In this document: one piece after another, positions 51,030-60,594 of the stretch | Position numbering within the stretch: the stretch's first letter is position 1 | How the letters are laid out: every line of letters begins with the position of its first letter | Assembly: GCF_020410765.1 (NCBI RefSeq) | Contig: NZ_CP084541.1 | Coordinates: 1,979,001-2,043,000, forward strand | Reading direction: 5' to 3' | Source of the DNA: Streptomyces marincola | Lineage (GTDB): Bacteria; Actinomycetota; Actinomycetes; Streptomycetales; Streptomycetaceae | Length of the DNA: 64,000 bases | Made by a program: the position numbers and the translations under genes | Notes under the pieces: generated by a model | Told to the model about the DNA's origin: nothing | Database searches by the model: none | The model's input: the letters and a program-made list of their open reading frames with translations, nothing else

Positions 51030-53461
51030 GCACCACACCGTTCGATCACCTCCTGGCCGGGCTCCGCGCCAAGAGTCCCGAGCACGGCCAGAGCGAAGGG
51101 GAGTCCCTCACCTCACACCTCTGGGCCACGCTCCAGGCGGCCCGTGCGGTGCGTCACCGCATCGGCCGGCTACCAGCCGCTGAGGACATCCTCGGCAGCG
51201 AGTCGTTCTGGGCCGCGGTCGACATTGCGGGATTGGCACACGATGCCGGCAAGATCCCGGGCGGATTCCAGGACATGGTGTATAAGCGCAAACGGTCCTG
51301 GGGCGAGCGGCACGAAGTCCTCTCCCTCGGCTTCCTGCCCTGGCTCCTCGACGACCCCGCCATGCGGCTGTGGGTGGCAACCGGAGTGGCCACCCATCAT
51401 CGAGCCCTGACAGGTGAGCAAGGCAGCGACCTGCGCACGTTGTACGGCAGCAGCGACCGAATCGAGTTCGGCACGCGCTTCGACCGCATCCCGCACCAGG
51501 TGATCCCGGCAGTCATCGCGTGGCTTCGCCGGGTCGCCGCCGGACACGACTTGCCGATCCGCCACGAATCGGCCGACATCGAGGAGTGCGACTCCGAGAC
51601 CCTTGTGAGTTCCGCCTACGAACTGCTGGGCGACCTGCTCGACCGGTGGGAAGAACCTGTCAGCCCTTCGGAAGGCCTGGCCGCCGTACTTTTGCAGGGG
51701 GCGGTCACCATGGCCGACCGCCTCTCCTCGGCGCATGGAACGCTGCTCGGCGACCAGCCGCTCGACTCGCGTTTCCCCGCCCTTCTGGAGAAGAAGATGG
51801 CCGACGTCGGTCACACGCTCCGGCCCCACCAACTTCAGGCAGCCGCGCACTCCGGACACCTTCTGCTGCGGGCTCCGACCGGAAGCGGCAAGACCGAGGC
51901 ATCCTTGTTGTGGGCAGCCCGCCAGGTCACCGACCTGATTCACCACGCCGGCGGTGTGCCACGCGTGTTCTACACCCTGCCGTACCTGGCCTCCATCAAC
52001 GCCATGACCTCCCGGCTCGGCCTACTGCTCGACACCCCGCAAGCCGTCGGTGTGACCCACTCACGCGCCGCCGCGTACCACCTGGCAGCCGCCATCGCTC
52101 CCCAAGACGGTGACGAGGAATGTGCGGACGGTACCTCCTCCCTCCCCGACGCCGCCGCCAAGGCCGTTTCCCGTGCCGCCGCCACCCGCCTCTTCCGCGA
52201 AACCATTCGGGTCGGTACCCCTTACCAGCTCCTCCGCGGCGCCCTGGTCGGCCCGTCCCACTCCGGCGTCCTGCTGGACACCGCGAACTCCGTCTTCATC
52301 ATGGACGAACTGCACGCGTACGAGCCCCGTCGCCTCGGCTTCATCCTGGCCAGCGCCACGATGTGGGAGCAACTCGGTGGTCGCGTCGCTGTCCTGTCCG
52401 CCACACTGCCGAACAAGCTCGCCAAGCTGTTCCGGCACACCCTGAAACAACCGATCCATGACATCGCCCCGCCCGACGTTGGGCGGCCCCCGAGGCACCG
52501 GCTCACCACCCGCAGCCACCACCTGACCGATCCGGCTGCCCTCGCCGAGATCCGCGACCGTCTGGACCGCAACGAGTCGGTCCTCGTCGTCGCCAACAAC
52601 GTGGCTCACGCCCTCGCATTGTTCAGGGAACTGGCGCCCGCCGTCCAGAAACGTCATGGCCTCCAGGCCGCCGCGCTCCTGCACTCCCGTTTCCGGCGCG
52701 GGGACCGCCTGGCCATCGAGCGGCGGATCGCCAGTCGACACCGCACGGACGCCGAACGTCGCCCCGGGCTTCTGGTCGCCACCCAAGTCGTCGAGGTCTC
52801 CCTTGACGTGGACTTCGATGTCCTCTTCACCGCGGCCGCCCCCCTGGAAGCCCTTCTACAGCGCTTCGGCCGTGTCAACCGGGTCGCGGCTCGCCCCCCG
52901 GCCGATGTCGTTGTCCACCGGCCTGCATGGGCCACCCGCCGCGGTGGCTCCGCCGACGAGTTCGCCGACGGCATCTACGAGCGCGCGCCCGTCGAAGCCG
53001 CCTGGGACATCCTCACCACGCACGACGGCGCACTGCTTGACGAGGTCGACGCAACCGCTTGGCTGAACGACATCTACGGAAGCGACTGGGGCGCCCAGTG
53101 GTACAACGAGGTCCTCTCCCACCGTGAACTGTTCAGCGACAGGTTCCTGCGGTTCGACTATCCGTTCGACGACCGGTCGCGCCTCAGCGAGACGTTCGAC
53201 GAACTCTTCGACGGCACCGAAGCCATTCTCCTCAGCGACCGCGACAACTTCACCACGGCGCTCGCCCAGGCAACCGGCCAAGCCGGCCGCCTACTCGCCG
53301 ACGACCTCCTGATCCCCATGCCCCACTGGGCCACCCGCCTGGCACGCTGGGACAAAGACCTCAAGGTCCGCCTCATCGACGGTGATTACCAACCTGACTT
53401 GGGCCTACTCGCCATCCGCGGACTGCCCACTCAGGACTACCAGCTCGGAGAAGTCCTGTGA
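51026..53461 (+). CDS. cas3: CRISPR-associated helicase/nuclease Cas3
   Basis: An 811-residue fused HD nuclease and SF2 helicase that degrades Cascade-marked DNA. The HD domain has His31 (SHLWATLQ) and the pair in GLAHDAGK (residues 72-73). The helicase has Walker A APTGSGKT (about 281), DExH box IMDELHAYEP (about 425), VLSATLPNKL and motif VI LLQRFGRVNR (about 611). All catalytic signatures are intact. The GTG at 51026 overlaps the cas5 stop; the frame is open further upstream but has no family match there. The stop overlaps the cas4 start. Confidence 0.97.
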   Translation: MSTTPFDHLLAGLRAKSPEHGQSEGESLTSHLWATLQAARAVRHRIGRLPAAEDILGSESFWAAVDIAGLAHDAGKIPGGFQDMVYKRKRSWGERHEVLSLGFLPWLLDDPAMRLWVATGVATHHRALTGEQGSDLRTLYGSSDRIEFGTRFDRIPHQVIPAVIAWLRRVAAGHDLPIRHESADIEECDSETLVSSAYELLGDLLDRWEEPVSPSEGLAAVLLQGAVTMADRLSSAHGTLLGDQPLDSRFPALLEKKMADVGHTLRPHQLQAAAHSGHLLLRAPTGSGKTEASLLWAARQVTDLIHHAGGVPRVFYTLPYLASINAMTSRLGLLLDTPQAVGVTHSRAAAYHLAAAIAPQDGDEECADGTSSLPDAAAKAVSRAAATRLFRETIRVGTPYQLLRGALVGPSHSGVLLDTANSVFIMDELHAYEPRRLGFILASATMWEQLGGRVAVLSATLPNKLAKLFRHTLKQPIHDIAPPDVGRPPRHRLTTRSHHLTDPAALAEIRDRLDRNESVLVVANNVAHALALFRELAPAVQKRHGLQAAALLHSRFRRGDRLAIERRIASRHRTDAERRPGLLVATQVVEVSLDVDFDVLFTAAAPLEALLQRFGRVNRVAARPPADVVVHRPAWATRRGGSADEFADGIYERAPVEAAWDILTTHDGALLDEVDATAWLNDIYGSDWGAQWYNEVLSHRELFSDRFLRFDYPFDDRSRLSETFDELFDGTEAILLSDRDNFTTALAQATGQAGRLLADDLLIPMPHWATRLARWDKDLKVRLIDGDYQPDLGLLAIRGLPTQDYQLGEVL

Positions 53462-53955
53462 TCTCCGACGAAGACGTCGGCGGCGTGCACATCAAGTACC
53501 TCCATCACTGCCGTCGCCAACTGTGGCTCTACCTCCGCGGCATCCGTCCCGAACATCTCAACGCCACCGTTCAACTGGGCGAGGCTGTCCATGACTCCTC
53601 TTACCCTCGCCACAGCCCCGTGGATCTCGGCGCCGCCAAGCTGGACTTCGTCGACGGCCACCAGTGGGTGCACGAAGTGAAATCCTCCTCTCGCCCTACC
53701 GATGCCGACCGCGCCCAGGCCTACCACTACTGTCACCAATTGGCCCGCTTCGGCAACGACGTGAAGGGAGCAATTCTCCACTATCCGGCGACAAGGCGCA
53801 CCGTACGCCTCCCCTACACACCCGAGGCAACCGCCCAAGCCGAGGAGGACATCCAGGAGGTGCTGTCTGTCGCCACAGCCCTGACGTCTCCCGACCGCCT
53901 CCCCCGCAATCGCTGCCGGGGATGCAGCTACATCGACTACTGCTGGACGGAATGA
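53458..53955 (+). CDS. cas4: CRISPR-associated exonuclease Cas4
   Basis: A 165-residue Fe-S RecB-like nuclease that trims prespacers and selects the PAM side. Cys18 (YLHHCRRQLWL) and Cys153, Cys156 and Cys162 (RCRGCSYIDYC) form the 4Fe-4S site. The nuclease core is LDFVDGHQWVHEVKSS with the Asp, Glu and Lys, followed by QAYHYCHQL. Length is typical for Cas4 beside Cas1. The GTG overlaps the cas3 stop. Confidence 0.95.
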   Translation: MISDEDVGGVHIKYLHHCRRQLWLYLRGIRPEHLNATVQLGEAVHDSSYPRHSPVDLGAAKLDFVDGHQWVHEVKSSSRPTDADRAQAYHYCHQLARFGNDVKGAILHYPATRRTVRLPYTPEATAQAEEDIQEVLSVATALTSPDRLPRNRCRGCSYIDYCWTE

Positions 53956-53956
53956 A

Positions 53957-54937
53957 ATGCCCACCGCCGCCCGCACCTACTGGCTGACCAGTCCATGCCG
54001 AATTCGCCGCAAGGACGAGTCCCTCGTCATCGAGCGCGAAGCTGCCCCCAAGGTTCACATTCCTATCACCGACGTTCGCGACATCATCGCATGCGCCGAA
54101 ACCGACATCAACACGGCGGTCGTCTCACTGCTCAACCGTCACCGAATCAGCGTCCACCTGCTCAGCTACTACGGCGACTACGCCGGATCGCTGGTCACCT
54201 CGGATACAAGCACTTCGGGGCAGACAGTCCTGGCTCAAGCCAATCTCGCCCAACAGCCCAGCGCAAGCATGGCTATCGCCCGCTCACTCGTCGACGCATG
54301 CGCGTTCAACGTCCGCCGCGTCGTCGACCGGCAATTACTCACCGCCCCCTACACCACCCTGCAAGCTTCGATCAAGGAGGCCGAGACCCCGCTCCACCTG
54401 ATGGGTGCCGAGGGCACCTTTCGCCGCTCCGCCTGGGAGGTCATCGACACCAAGCTCCCCGACTGGCTGCAACTCCACGGTCGTAGCCGCCGCCCACCCC
54501 GCAACGCCGGCAACGCCTTCATCAGCTATGTCAATGGCATCATCTACGCACGCGTCCTCTCCGCAGTCAGGCTGACTCCCCTGCACAGCGGAATCGCCTT
54601 CCTCCACAGCAGCCTCGAACGCCAACGACACTCGCTCGTCCTCGACCTTGCCGAGATGTTCAAGCCCCTGTTCGCGGAACGACTACTCCTGCGTATGGCC
54701 AGTCGTAAGCAGCTGAAGAAACATCACTTCGACACCGGCACCAATCAAGCGATGCTCAGCGAGGCAGGCCGCAAACTCGTCGTCCAAACCGTCCGCGACG
54801 AACTGGCCACCAGCGTCAACCACCGATCGCTCGGTCGGCCCGTTGCCTATGACGAATTGATCTACCTCGACGCGCTCGCCCTCACCCGTCACTGCTTGGA
54901 AGGAACGCGTTACAAGCCCTTCCGCATCTGGTGGTGA
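53957..54937 (+). CDS. cas1: CRISPR-associated integrase Cas1
   Basis: A 326-residue spacer integrase of the type I-B group. It begins YWLTSPCRIRRKDESLVIER, and the catalytic Glu is in MGAEGTFRRSAW, the His in GIAFLHSSLERQ and the Asp/Glu in LVLDLAEMFKP. It forms the adaptation complex with the adjacent Cas2 and probably Cas4. ATG 53957 overlaps nothing but lies 1 bp after the cas4 stop. All metal ligands are present, so adaptation should be working. Confidence 0.97.
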   Translation: MPTAARTYWLTSPCRIRRKDESLVIEREAAPKVHIPITDVRDIIACAETDINTAVVSLLNRHRISVHLLSYYGDYAGSLVTSDTSTSGQTVLAQANLAQQPSASMAIARSLVDACAFNVRRVVDRQLLTAPYTTLQASIKEAETPLHLMGAEGTFRRSAWEVIDTKLPDWLQLHGRSRRPPRNAGNAFISYVNGIIYARVLSAVRLTPLHSGIAFLHSSLERQRHSLVLDLAEMFKPLFAERLLLRMASRKQLKKHHFDTGTNQAMLSEAGRKLVVQTVRDELATSVNHRSLGRPVAYDELIYLDALALTRHCLEGTRYKPFRIWW

Positions 54938-54943
54938 GCCCCC

Positions 54944-55207
54944 GTGTACGTCATCGTCGTCTACGACACCGCGGCCAAGCGCAACCCCAAGATCCTGCGG
55001 ACATGCCGGAAGTACCTCCACCACGTCCAGCGCAGCGTCTTCGAAGGCCAACTCACCGAAGCTCAGCTTCGCCGCTTCCAGGCTACGGTCGAGGAAGTCT
55101 TGGACCTCACCTACGACAACGTGCTCGTCTACACGTTCCCGCCCGGCACGACCCCCATCCGCCATGAATGGGGCGCCACCGAGCCCACCCCCACCGACGT
55201 TCTGTGA
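54944..55207 (+). CDS. cas2: CRISPR-associated protein Cas2
   Basis: An 87-residue Cas2, the structural centre of the Cas1-Cas2 integration complex. It reads MYVIVVYDTAAKRNPKILRT with the conserved Asp8, then YLHHVQRSVFEGQLTEAQLR. The start is GTG 54944, 6 bp after the cas1 stop; the gene ends 109 bp before array 2 and is the last of the operon. Confidence 0.97.
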   Translation: MYVIVVYDTAAKRNPKILRTCRKYLHHVQRSVFEGQLTEAQLRRFQATVEEVLDLTYDNVLVYTFPPGTTPIRHEWGATEPTPTDVL

Positions 55208-55316
55208 CCCCGGTTTCAGCAACTCACCGGGCCGCACAACACGACCGGCGGTTCACTGCACATGCGGACTCGCAGATGCCATCAACGCCTACGCTGACGT
55301 GCAGCTTTACCCTGGG
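55208..55316 (+). promoter_or_regulatory. Leader of CRISPR array 2
   Basis: The 109 bp between cas2 and the first repeat share with the array 1 leader an ACACGACCGGCGGTTCACTG-type block and GCAGCTTTACCCTGGG next to the repeat. It should drive pre-crRNA transcription and mark the insertion end. Confidence 0.8.
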
Positions 55317-58265
55317 GTCCTCATCGCCCCTCCGAGGGGTCCCAACTAGCTGGTGGGCTGTTCGCGCATGGGGTGGGCTCCTAGTCCTCATCGCCCCTCC
55401 GAGGGGTCCCAACATGGACTCCAGCTGGGCGACCAGCTTGGCGAGGTTCGAGTCCTCATCGCCCCTCCGAGGGGTCCCAACGGCAAGGTCAGCCGATTGG
55501 GGTGCCGCAGGTGAGGCAGTCCTCATCGCCCCTCCGAGGGGTCCCAACATCGCGAACGTCAGAGCCTGGGCGGCCTCGGCGAACGGTCCTCATCGCCCCT
55601 CCGAGGGGTCCCAACCGCGGGTCCAGGAGTGGATGGCCGACGAGTCGGCCGGTCCTCATCGCCCCTCCGAGGGGTCCCAACGTCGCGTCCGGCAGCGTGT
55701 CTGCGGCGGCGTGGACCGGTCCTCATCGCCCCTCCGAGGGGTCCCAACGCTGTCGGCCTCCTACCTCCGGTTGCTTCGAGGGCGTCCTCATCGCCCCTCC
55801 GAGGGGTCCCAACGCGGTGAGCTGGTCCGCGGTGATCGCGCCGGAGTAGTCCTCATCGCCCCTCCGAGGGGTCCCAACAGGACGGCCCCGACGGCGCCAG
55901 GAAGCTGCCGATCAGTCCTCATCGCCCCTCCGAGGGGTCCCAACACCCGGCGCGGGCGCCCCCCGATCCCACCACACCAGTCCTCATCGCCCCTCCGAGG
56001 GGTCCCAACCACCACCCCACCCATCCGATCGCACAACCCGATCGAGTCCTCATCGCCCCTCCGAGGGGTCCCAACACGACCTCGCCGCCGCCAAGGCGTC
56101 GGAGTGGACCGAGTCCTCATCGCCCCTCCGAGGGGTCCCAACAAGGGCGGCGGCGGGACCCGCGCCGCTGGCTGGCCGGTCCTCATCGCCCCTCCGAGGG
56201 GTCCCAACGGACAACGCTCGGCACGGCGCTGCTGCCGGTGCTGCTGGTCCTCATCGCCCCTCCGAGGGGTCCCAACCGCCCTCGACCCCGGTGTACCGCC
56301 GGTGCGACGTGCAGGTCCTCATCGCCCCTCCGAGGGGTCCCAACACGTGTCGCACGCCTGGCTGGCTCGCGGGCGAGCTGGTCCTCATCGCCCCTCCGAG
56401 GGGTCCCAACGTGCCGATCGTGGCGATGAACGCCTCGTTCGACCTGTCCTCATCGCCCCTCCGAGGGGTCCCAACTGCGAGTGTGACCGGCCAGGCCGAA
56501 GGATCTGCCGGGTCCTCATCGCCCCTCCGAGGGGTCCCAACTCGGGCGGGATGGTGGGCTGGGTGAGGTCGGGCGGGAGGTCCTCATCGCCCCTCCGAGG
56601 GGTCCCAACGGATGGGCGCGGTTGCCTGCTGCTGCGCGGCGGTCATGTCCTCATCGCCCCTCCGAGGGGTCCCAACGCCCAGCACAACTACCAGTGCGCC
56701 CGCTGCGGCACCTGGTCCTCATCGCCCCTCCGAGGGGTCCCAACCGGTAGGGCTCGACCTTCTCGTTGGGGGCCTTCTTGTCCTCATCGCCCCTCCGAGG
56801 GGTCCCAACGCGACGCCGGCGGCGTGGAGTGCGTCTCGGATGCGGCGTCCTCATCGCCCCTCCGAGGGGTCCCAACAAGTCACACCAGCCCCGAGGGTCC
56901 CCAGCGTGACGAGTCCTCATCGCCCCTCCGAGGGGTCCCAACATCTCGGGGGACACGGCGTGCGCCGGGTCCAGGCCGGTCCTCATCGCCCCTCCGAGGG
57001 GTCCCAACGCGACGAGCGGGACGGCGACGGGCAGCCCACCACCAGTCCTCATCGCCCCTCCGAGGGGTCCCAACTAGGTGATCGTGTAGCGGTGCCTGGG
57101 CGTGTCCTGGTCCTCATCGCCCCTCCGAGGGGTCCCAACTTGGCGAGGTCGGCGGTCTGCTCCAGCACGGCCTGGTCCTCATCGCCCCTCCGAGGGGTCC
57201 CAACGGCACGCCGGCGACTTCCCACGCGCCGGTCCGCTGGTGTCCTCATCGCCCCTCCGAGGGGTCCCAACGTGGCGCGGATCATGCCGATGTAGCCGAT
57301 GCGGCCCCGTCCTCATCGCCCCTCCGAGGGGTCCCAACGCGAGGAGCCGGAGGTCGACCCGCTGGACGTGCCGCGTCCTCATCGCCCCTCCGAGGGGTCC
57401 CAACTCCTGGGTCAAGCCGGGTTGGGCGGTTCGGACTTGGGGTCCTCATCGCCCCTCCGAGGGGTCCCAACCGGACACGGAGACGGTGCAGCGCCTGCGC
57501 GGAGAGGGTCCTCATCGCCCCTCCGAGGGGTCCCAACGCGTCCCCCGCCACGAGCACGTCATGATCCGCGACGTCCTCATCGCCCCTCCGAGGGGTCCCA
57601 ACGGGTCGCCGCTGTGGTCTACGGTCGGTGCCTCACGTGTCCTCATCGCCCCTCCGAGGGGTCCCAACCCGTCGTTCTGCGCGCGGCGGTACGCGTCCGC
57701 CGCCCGTCCTCATCGCCCCTCCGAGGGGTCCCAACATGATCGAGCGCGGCGCTGGCGGGGCCAGCCCGCGCGTCCTCATCGCCCCTCCGAGGGGTCCCAA
57801 CCCGGCGGGGCCGTGGTCGGTCGGCCGGGTACCGGGTCCTCATCGCCCCTCCGAGGGGTCCCAACCGTTCGGCGACGCGCTGCGTGACGCTGTCGCCCGC
57901 GTCCTCATCGCCCCTCCGAGGGGTCCCAACCGGTAGGGGGCGTGCCGGGTCTGCCACACCCCGCCCGTCCTCATCGCCCCTTCGAGGGGTCCCAACGTGC
58001 CGAGGTGTCGGCAGAGCGCGGCGTACTCGCCTGTCCTCATCGCCCCTCCGAGGGGTCCCAACATCATGACGGCTGTGTCCGCCATGTCTCCGGTCTGCGG
58101 TCCTTATCGCCCGTCCGAGGGGTTCCGAACGCTCCACCTGGAGGCCCTGGTCATCACCGCCCGCACCTGTCCTCATCGCCCCTCCGACGGGTTCCAACTA
58201 CTCGCCCGGGTGCTGCCAGATCACGGCGTCGGCGCGTCCTCATCACCCCCGCGAGGCGTTTCAGC
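55317..58265 (+). CRISPR. CRISPR array 2 (45 repeats, 44 spacers)
   Basis: Forty-two near-perfect 30-bp repeats (55317-58062, one C-to-T at 57967-57996) and three degenerate ones (58100, 58169, 58236). Spacers are 34-38 bp. The repeat begins GTCCTCATCG, has the hairpin CCCCTCCGAGGGG and ends TCCCAAC, differing from array 1 at two places. The last repeats end TTCC-type, like array 1, so the array descends from an array 1-like repeat. The leader is at the left, decay is at the right. Confidence 0.98.
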
Positions 58266-58469
58266 AGGAGACGGAATGCGCGCGATCACCCGGTGGACCC
58301 GGGCCTCTGGGCCTTGCGAGGAGAACCGATGAGAGGAGATCACCGTCATGGCCGAGTCAGCTGCCGCGCTCCTTCGCAGCAAGGCCCCGACCCCCTACCT
58401 GTCCCCAGGGGGCCCGCAGTGTCGTAACGTGCTGCACATGTCGAGTCACTGTGTGATCAGGGGGTTGCG

Positions 58470-58826
58470 GTGAGCGCTGCTCGGTGGCCGGTTCCGCGGA
58501 GTCCGTACGTGATTGAGCCGGATGAGGGGCCGCAGACCGAGGAGGAGTTGGTCGAGGCCCTGGCTCCGTGGCCGGAGGAGGTCGAGCGGCTGCGTGCCGC
58601 CCTGGCGGAGGCCGGCAGCGGGCGGGAGCGTGCGAACGTTGTCGCGGCGGGCCGGATGGCATGGATGACGCGCACGCACCCGGACGTTCGAGCGGCGGTC
58701 GACGCCAGTGGCGAGGGCCCGTGTCCGGGGGCAGCGCCGGCCGAGTCCGTGTGGGCGGATTACGGCGACGATTTCGAAGCGCGCCCCGCGCCCGGATCGT
58801 CCGCGGGTGAGGGGCCGGCCCGTTGA
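58470..58826 (+). CDS. DUF6247-like protein, probable antitoxin
   Basis: A 118-residue acidic protein starting at GTG 58470 behind AGGGGG. It has an N-terminal DEGPQTEEELVEALAPWPEE stretch and helices LRAALAEAGSGRERANVVAA and RMAWMTRTHPDVRAAVD; the C-terminal end is acidic and Pro-rich. I recall the family as DUF6247, found before RelE/ParE-like toxins in actinomycetes. The stop overlaps the TTG start of the toxin gene, the usual coupling of type II pairs. The antitoxin role is inferred from that layout. Confidence 0.75.
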   Translation: MSAARWPVPRSPYVIEPDEGPQTEEELVEALAPWPEEVERLRAALAEAGSGRERANVVAAGRMAWMTRTHPDVRAAVDASGEGPCPGAAPAESVWADYGDDFEARPAPGSSAGEGPAR

Positions 58827-59077
58827 GGTACAAGATCACCTACAGCGCGGAGGCGCAGCGCGGCATCGGGACTCTTACGCGGGAGCAACGCCGCGCTGTG
58901 CACGGTGCGGAGAAGACGCTCGCCGACCGGCCGGAGTCGGTGGGAGCTGTGCACGAGGGGCGCGGGCCGGAGGCGATGCGGCGGTGGGTGCTGGAGGGGG
59001 CGCGGGTGACGATCCTGTACCGGGTGCGGAACCGGGCGGTGGTGGTCGAGGTGGTGTGGCTCGTCGGCCACCCGTGA
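58823..59077 (+). CDS. RelE/ParE-family toxin
   Basis: An 84-residue basic protein starting at TTG 58823. It shows the RelE/ParE fold order: strand YKITYSAEAQRGIGTL, helices EQRRAVHGAEKTLADRP, then strands RRWVLEGARVTILYRVRN and AVVVEVVWLVGH. RelE-type toxins cut mRNA on the ribosome and ParE-type ones poison gyrase; which applies here is unclear. It overlaps the preceding gene by 4 bp. Confidence 0.85.
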   Translation: MRYKITYSAEAQRGIGTLTREQRRAVHGAEKTLADRPESVGAVHEGRGPEAMRRWVLEGARVTILYRVRNRAVVVEVVWLVGHP

Positions 59078-59273
59078 CCCGGAGGGTCTCGGGCGACGGA
59101 ACGTGCGAACCGGAGCGCTGGTCGTGAGCGAGGAGGCTGACCGCCGGCCCGATCCTGTTCTCTCCCGCCTTTGCGCCAGGGGCCCTCATCCGGGTCTCGG
59201 TTCCGTGAGGACCCCGCGGGTATCACCAGCTGCCCCCGCTCGCACCCGAACCGCGGGGAGGCAGCGGCGGTCT

Positions 59274-59756
59274 TCACCCAGCATCGCCGCCGTTGACCGC
59301 GTGGTCTCGGCCTTGGCTCAGCCCGAGGGTCTCGGCGATCAACGCCGCTGGCACGTTGGGCATCAGCCAGCGAGCGGCGGCGAGGGTGGCGGCGTCTGTC
59401 TTCTTTGACCTGGTCGAAGAAGTTTCGTTTGAGGGCGCGGCCACCACGATCACGTCGTATTCGCTGGTGAGCGAGATTGTCACTCGAACACCGTCCCGCG
59501 TTGTGAGGATGACCGTGGTGTCGGTTCCCTCTTTCACTCTTGACGGTTCGATCGCGTTGCTGAAAGGCGGCTCGCGCGCGTCATCGTCGCCCGCTTCCGC
59601 CATGGCAGGAATGGGCTGGCGGGCGTCGTGCGGCAACTTGAGGTGAGAGCTTGCGGGCTGGTGCACGCACATGACGGGCCCTTTCATGAGCGTCGGCAGT
59701 TCGGGGTCTCGGGAATCAGTGACTTGATGTGAAGACGGATGATTTCCGATAATCAC
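59274..59756 (-). CDS. Hypothetical protein
   Basis: A possible 160-residue soluble protein with a GTG start at 59756; internal ATGs at 59687 or 59672 are alternatives and no ribosome-binding site decides. The middle has a beta pair TTVILTTRDGVRVTISLTSE then YDVIVVAAPSNE, and a helical end TDAATLAAARWLMPNVPAAL. Base use is less GC-biased than in core genes. I do not recognise it and coding is only moderately supported. Bases 59078-59273 hold nothing I recognise. Confidence 0.45.
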   Translation of the reverse strand: MIIGNHPSSHQVTDSRDPELPTLMKGPVMCVHQPASSHLKLPHDARQPIPAMAEAGDDDAREPPFSNAIEPSRVKEGTDTTVILTTRDGVRVTISLTSEYDVIVVAAPSNETSSTRSKKTDAATLAAARWLMPNVPAALIAETLGLSQGRDHAVNGGDAG

Positions 59757-59954
59757 TCTGCCGGTGCCCTGCTTGCGTGAGCTATGGGGATCGGCCGAAT
59801 ATGGCGCGAAACCTACTCAGCGGATGAGGGCCTGTCAATCTGTTCGCTGGGAGTCGAGATTTCCGCGCCCTCCGGCGTGTCGGTTGCCAGTCGGAAAATC
59901 GCTGGCGGACTGCGCCTCGGACGGTCTCGCACAAGTTGCCGAGTGAAGCGGCCG

Positions 59955-59983
59955 TTGCCGATGCCAGCGGACAGGCGTATAAG
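59955..59983 (+). promoter_or_regulatory. Candidate promoter of the XRE operon
   Basis: TTGCCG (59955-59960) and TATAAG (59978-59983) are 17 bp apart, a good housekeeping-type promoter, 70 bp upstream of the XRE regulator start at 60053. It would drive the four-gene operon. Confidence 0.6.
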
Positions 59984-60052
59984 AGAATTCGGACTACTCG
60001 TCCGCGCCCCACAAGAGGCTTCCGCCAGATCTTGCATCGAGGAGGAGGGAAA

Positions 60053-60547
60053 GTGGTCAGCCGCGACGGTCTACGCAGCGACCCGGATCTTCCGCCGTTG
60101 GCACAGCGGTTGGAGACGATCATTTCTGCGTACTATCGAAACAAGAGGCGCCCCAGTTTCAAGGAGATGACCCAAGAGATCGAAGACGTAACCGGCCGCT
60201 CCTTCTCCAGCACGTACCTGTGGGAGTTGACGACTGGGCGCAAGCAGAACGTGACCGCGGAGCATCTGCATACACTGGCCGAGTTCTTCGGCGTCACCCG
60301 CGACTACTTCACGGACCCCGAGGTCTCGGAGAGGGTGCGGCGCAAAATGGAGTTCGCCGTTGCCCTCGGGGACAGCAAGGTACGCACGCTGGCTGCCCGG
60401 GCCGACGGCCTTTCCGACGCGCACCTCGAAGCCGTCCTCGCGGTGGTGAACGCGATGTCGGACACCCCGGTCGATGGGAATGGGTTCACTGGTTCGGGCG
60501 AGATCCAGCGAACCGCGGGAGAGCCGGGCCCGTTGAACACGCCGTGA
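60053..60547 (+). CDS. XRE-family helix-turn-helix regulator
   Basis: A 164-residue DNA-binding protein starting at GTG 60053 after GGAGGGAAA. The HTH is RRPSFKEMTQEIEDVTGRSF followed by SSTYLWELTTGRKQNVTAEH, then LHTLAEFFGVTRDYF, the pattern of actinomycete XRE regulators. The C-terminal helical part (KVRTLAARADGLSDAHLEAV) probably dimerises. It precedes an ImmA/IrrE-type peptidase gene, a pairing where the peptidase can cleave the regulator. A longer frame to 59936 lacks a ribosome-binding site. Confidence 0.88.
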   Translation: MVSRDGLRSDPDLPPLAQRLETIISAYYRNKRRPSFKEMTQEIEDVTGRSFSSTYLWELTTGRKQNVTAEHLHTLAEFFGVTRDYFTDPEVSERVRRKMEFAVALGDSKVRTLAARADGLSDAHLEAVLAVVNAMSDTPVDGNGFTGSGEIQRTAGEPGPLNTP

Positions 60548-60594
60548 ACGCTTCACAGCACAGCGGTGCCGGATGAGGCAAGGGAAAGGCTGAC

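Noticed and set aside
55168..57936. A 637-codon frame across array 2
   Set aside because: Same cause as for array 1: repeat-derived peptide pattern with a period of one repeat-spacer unit.
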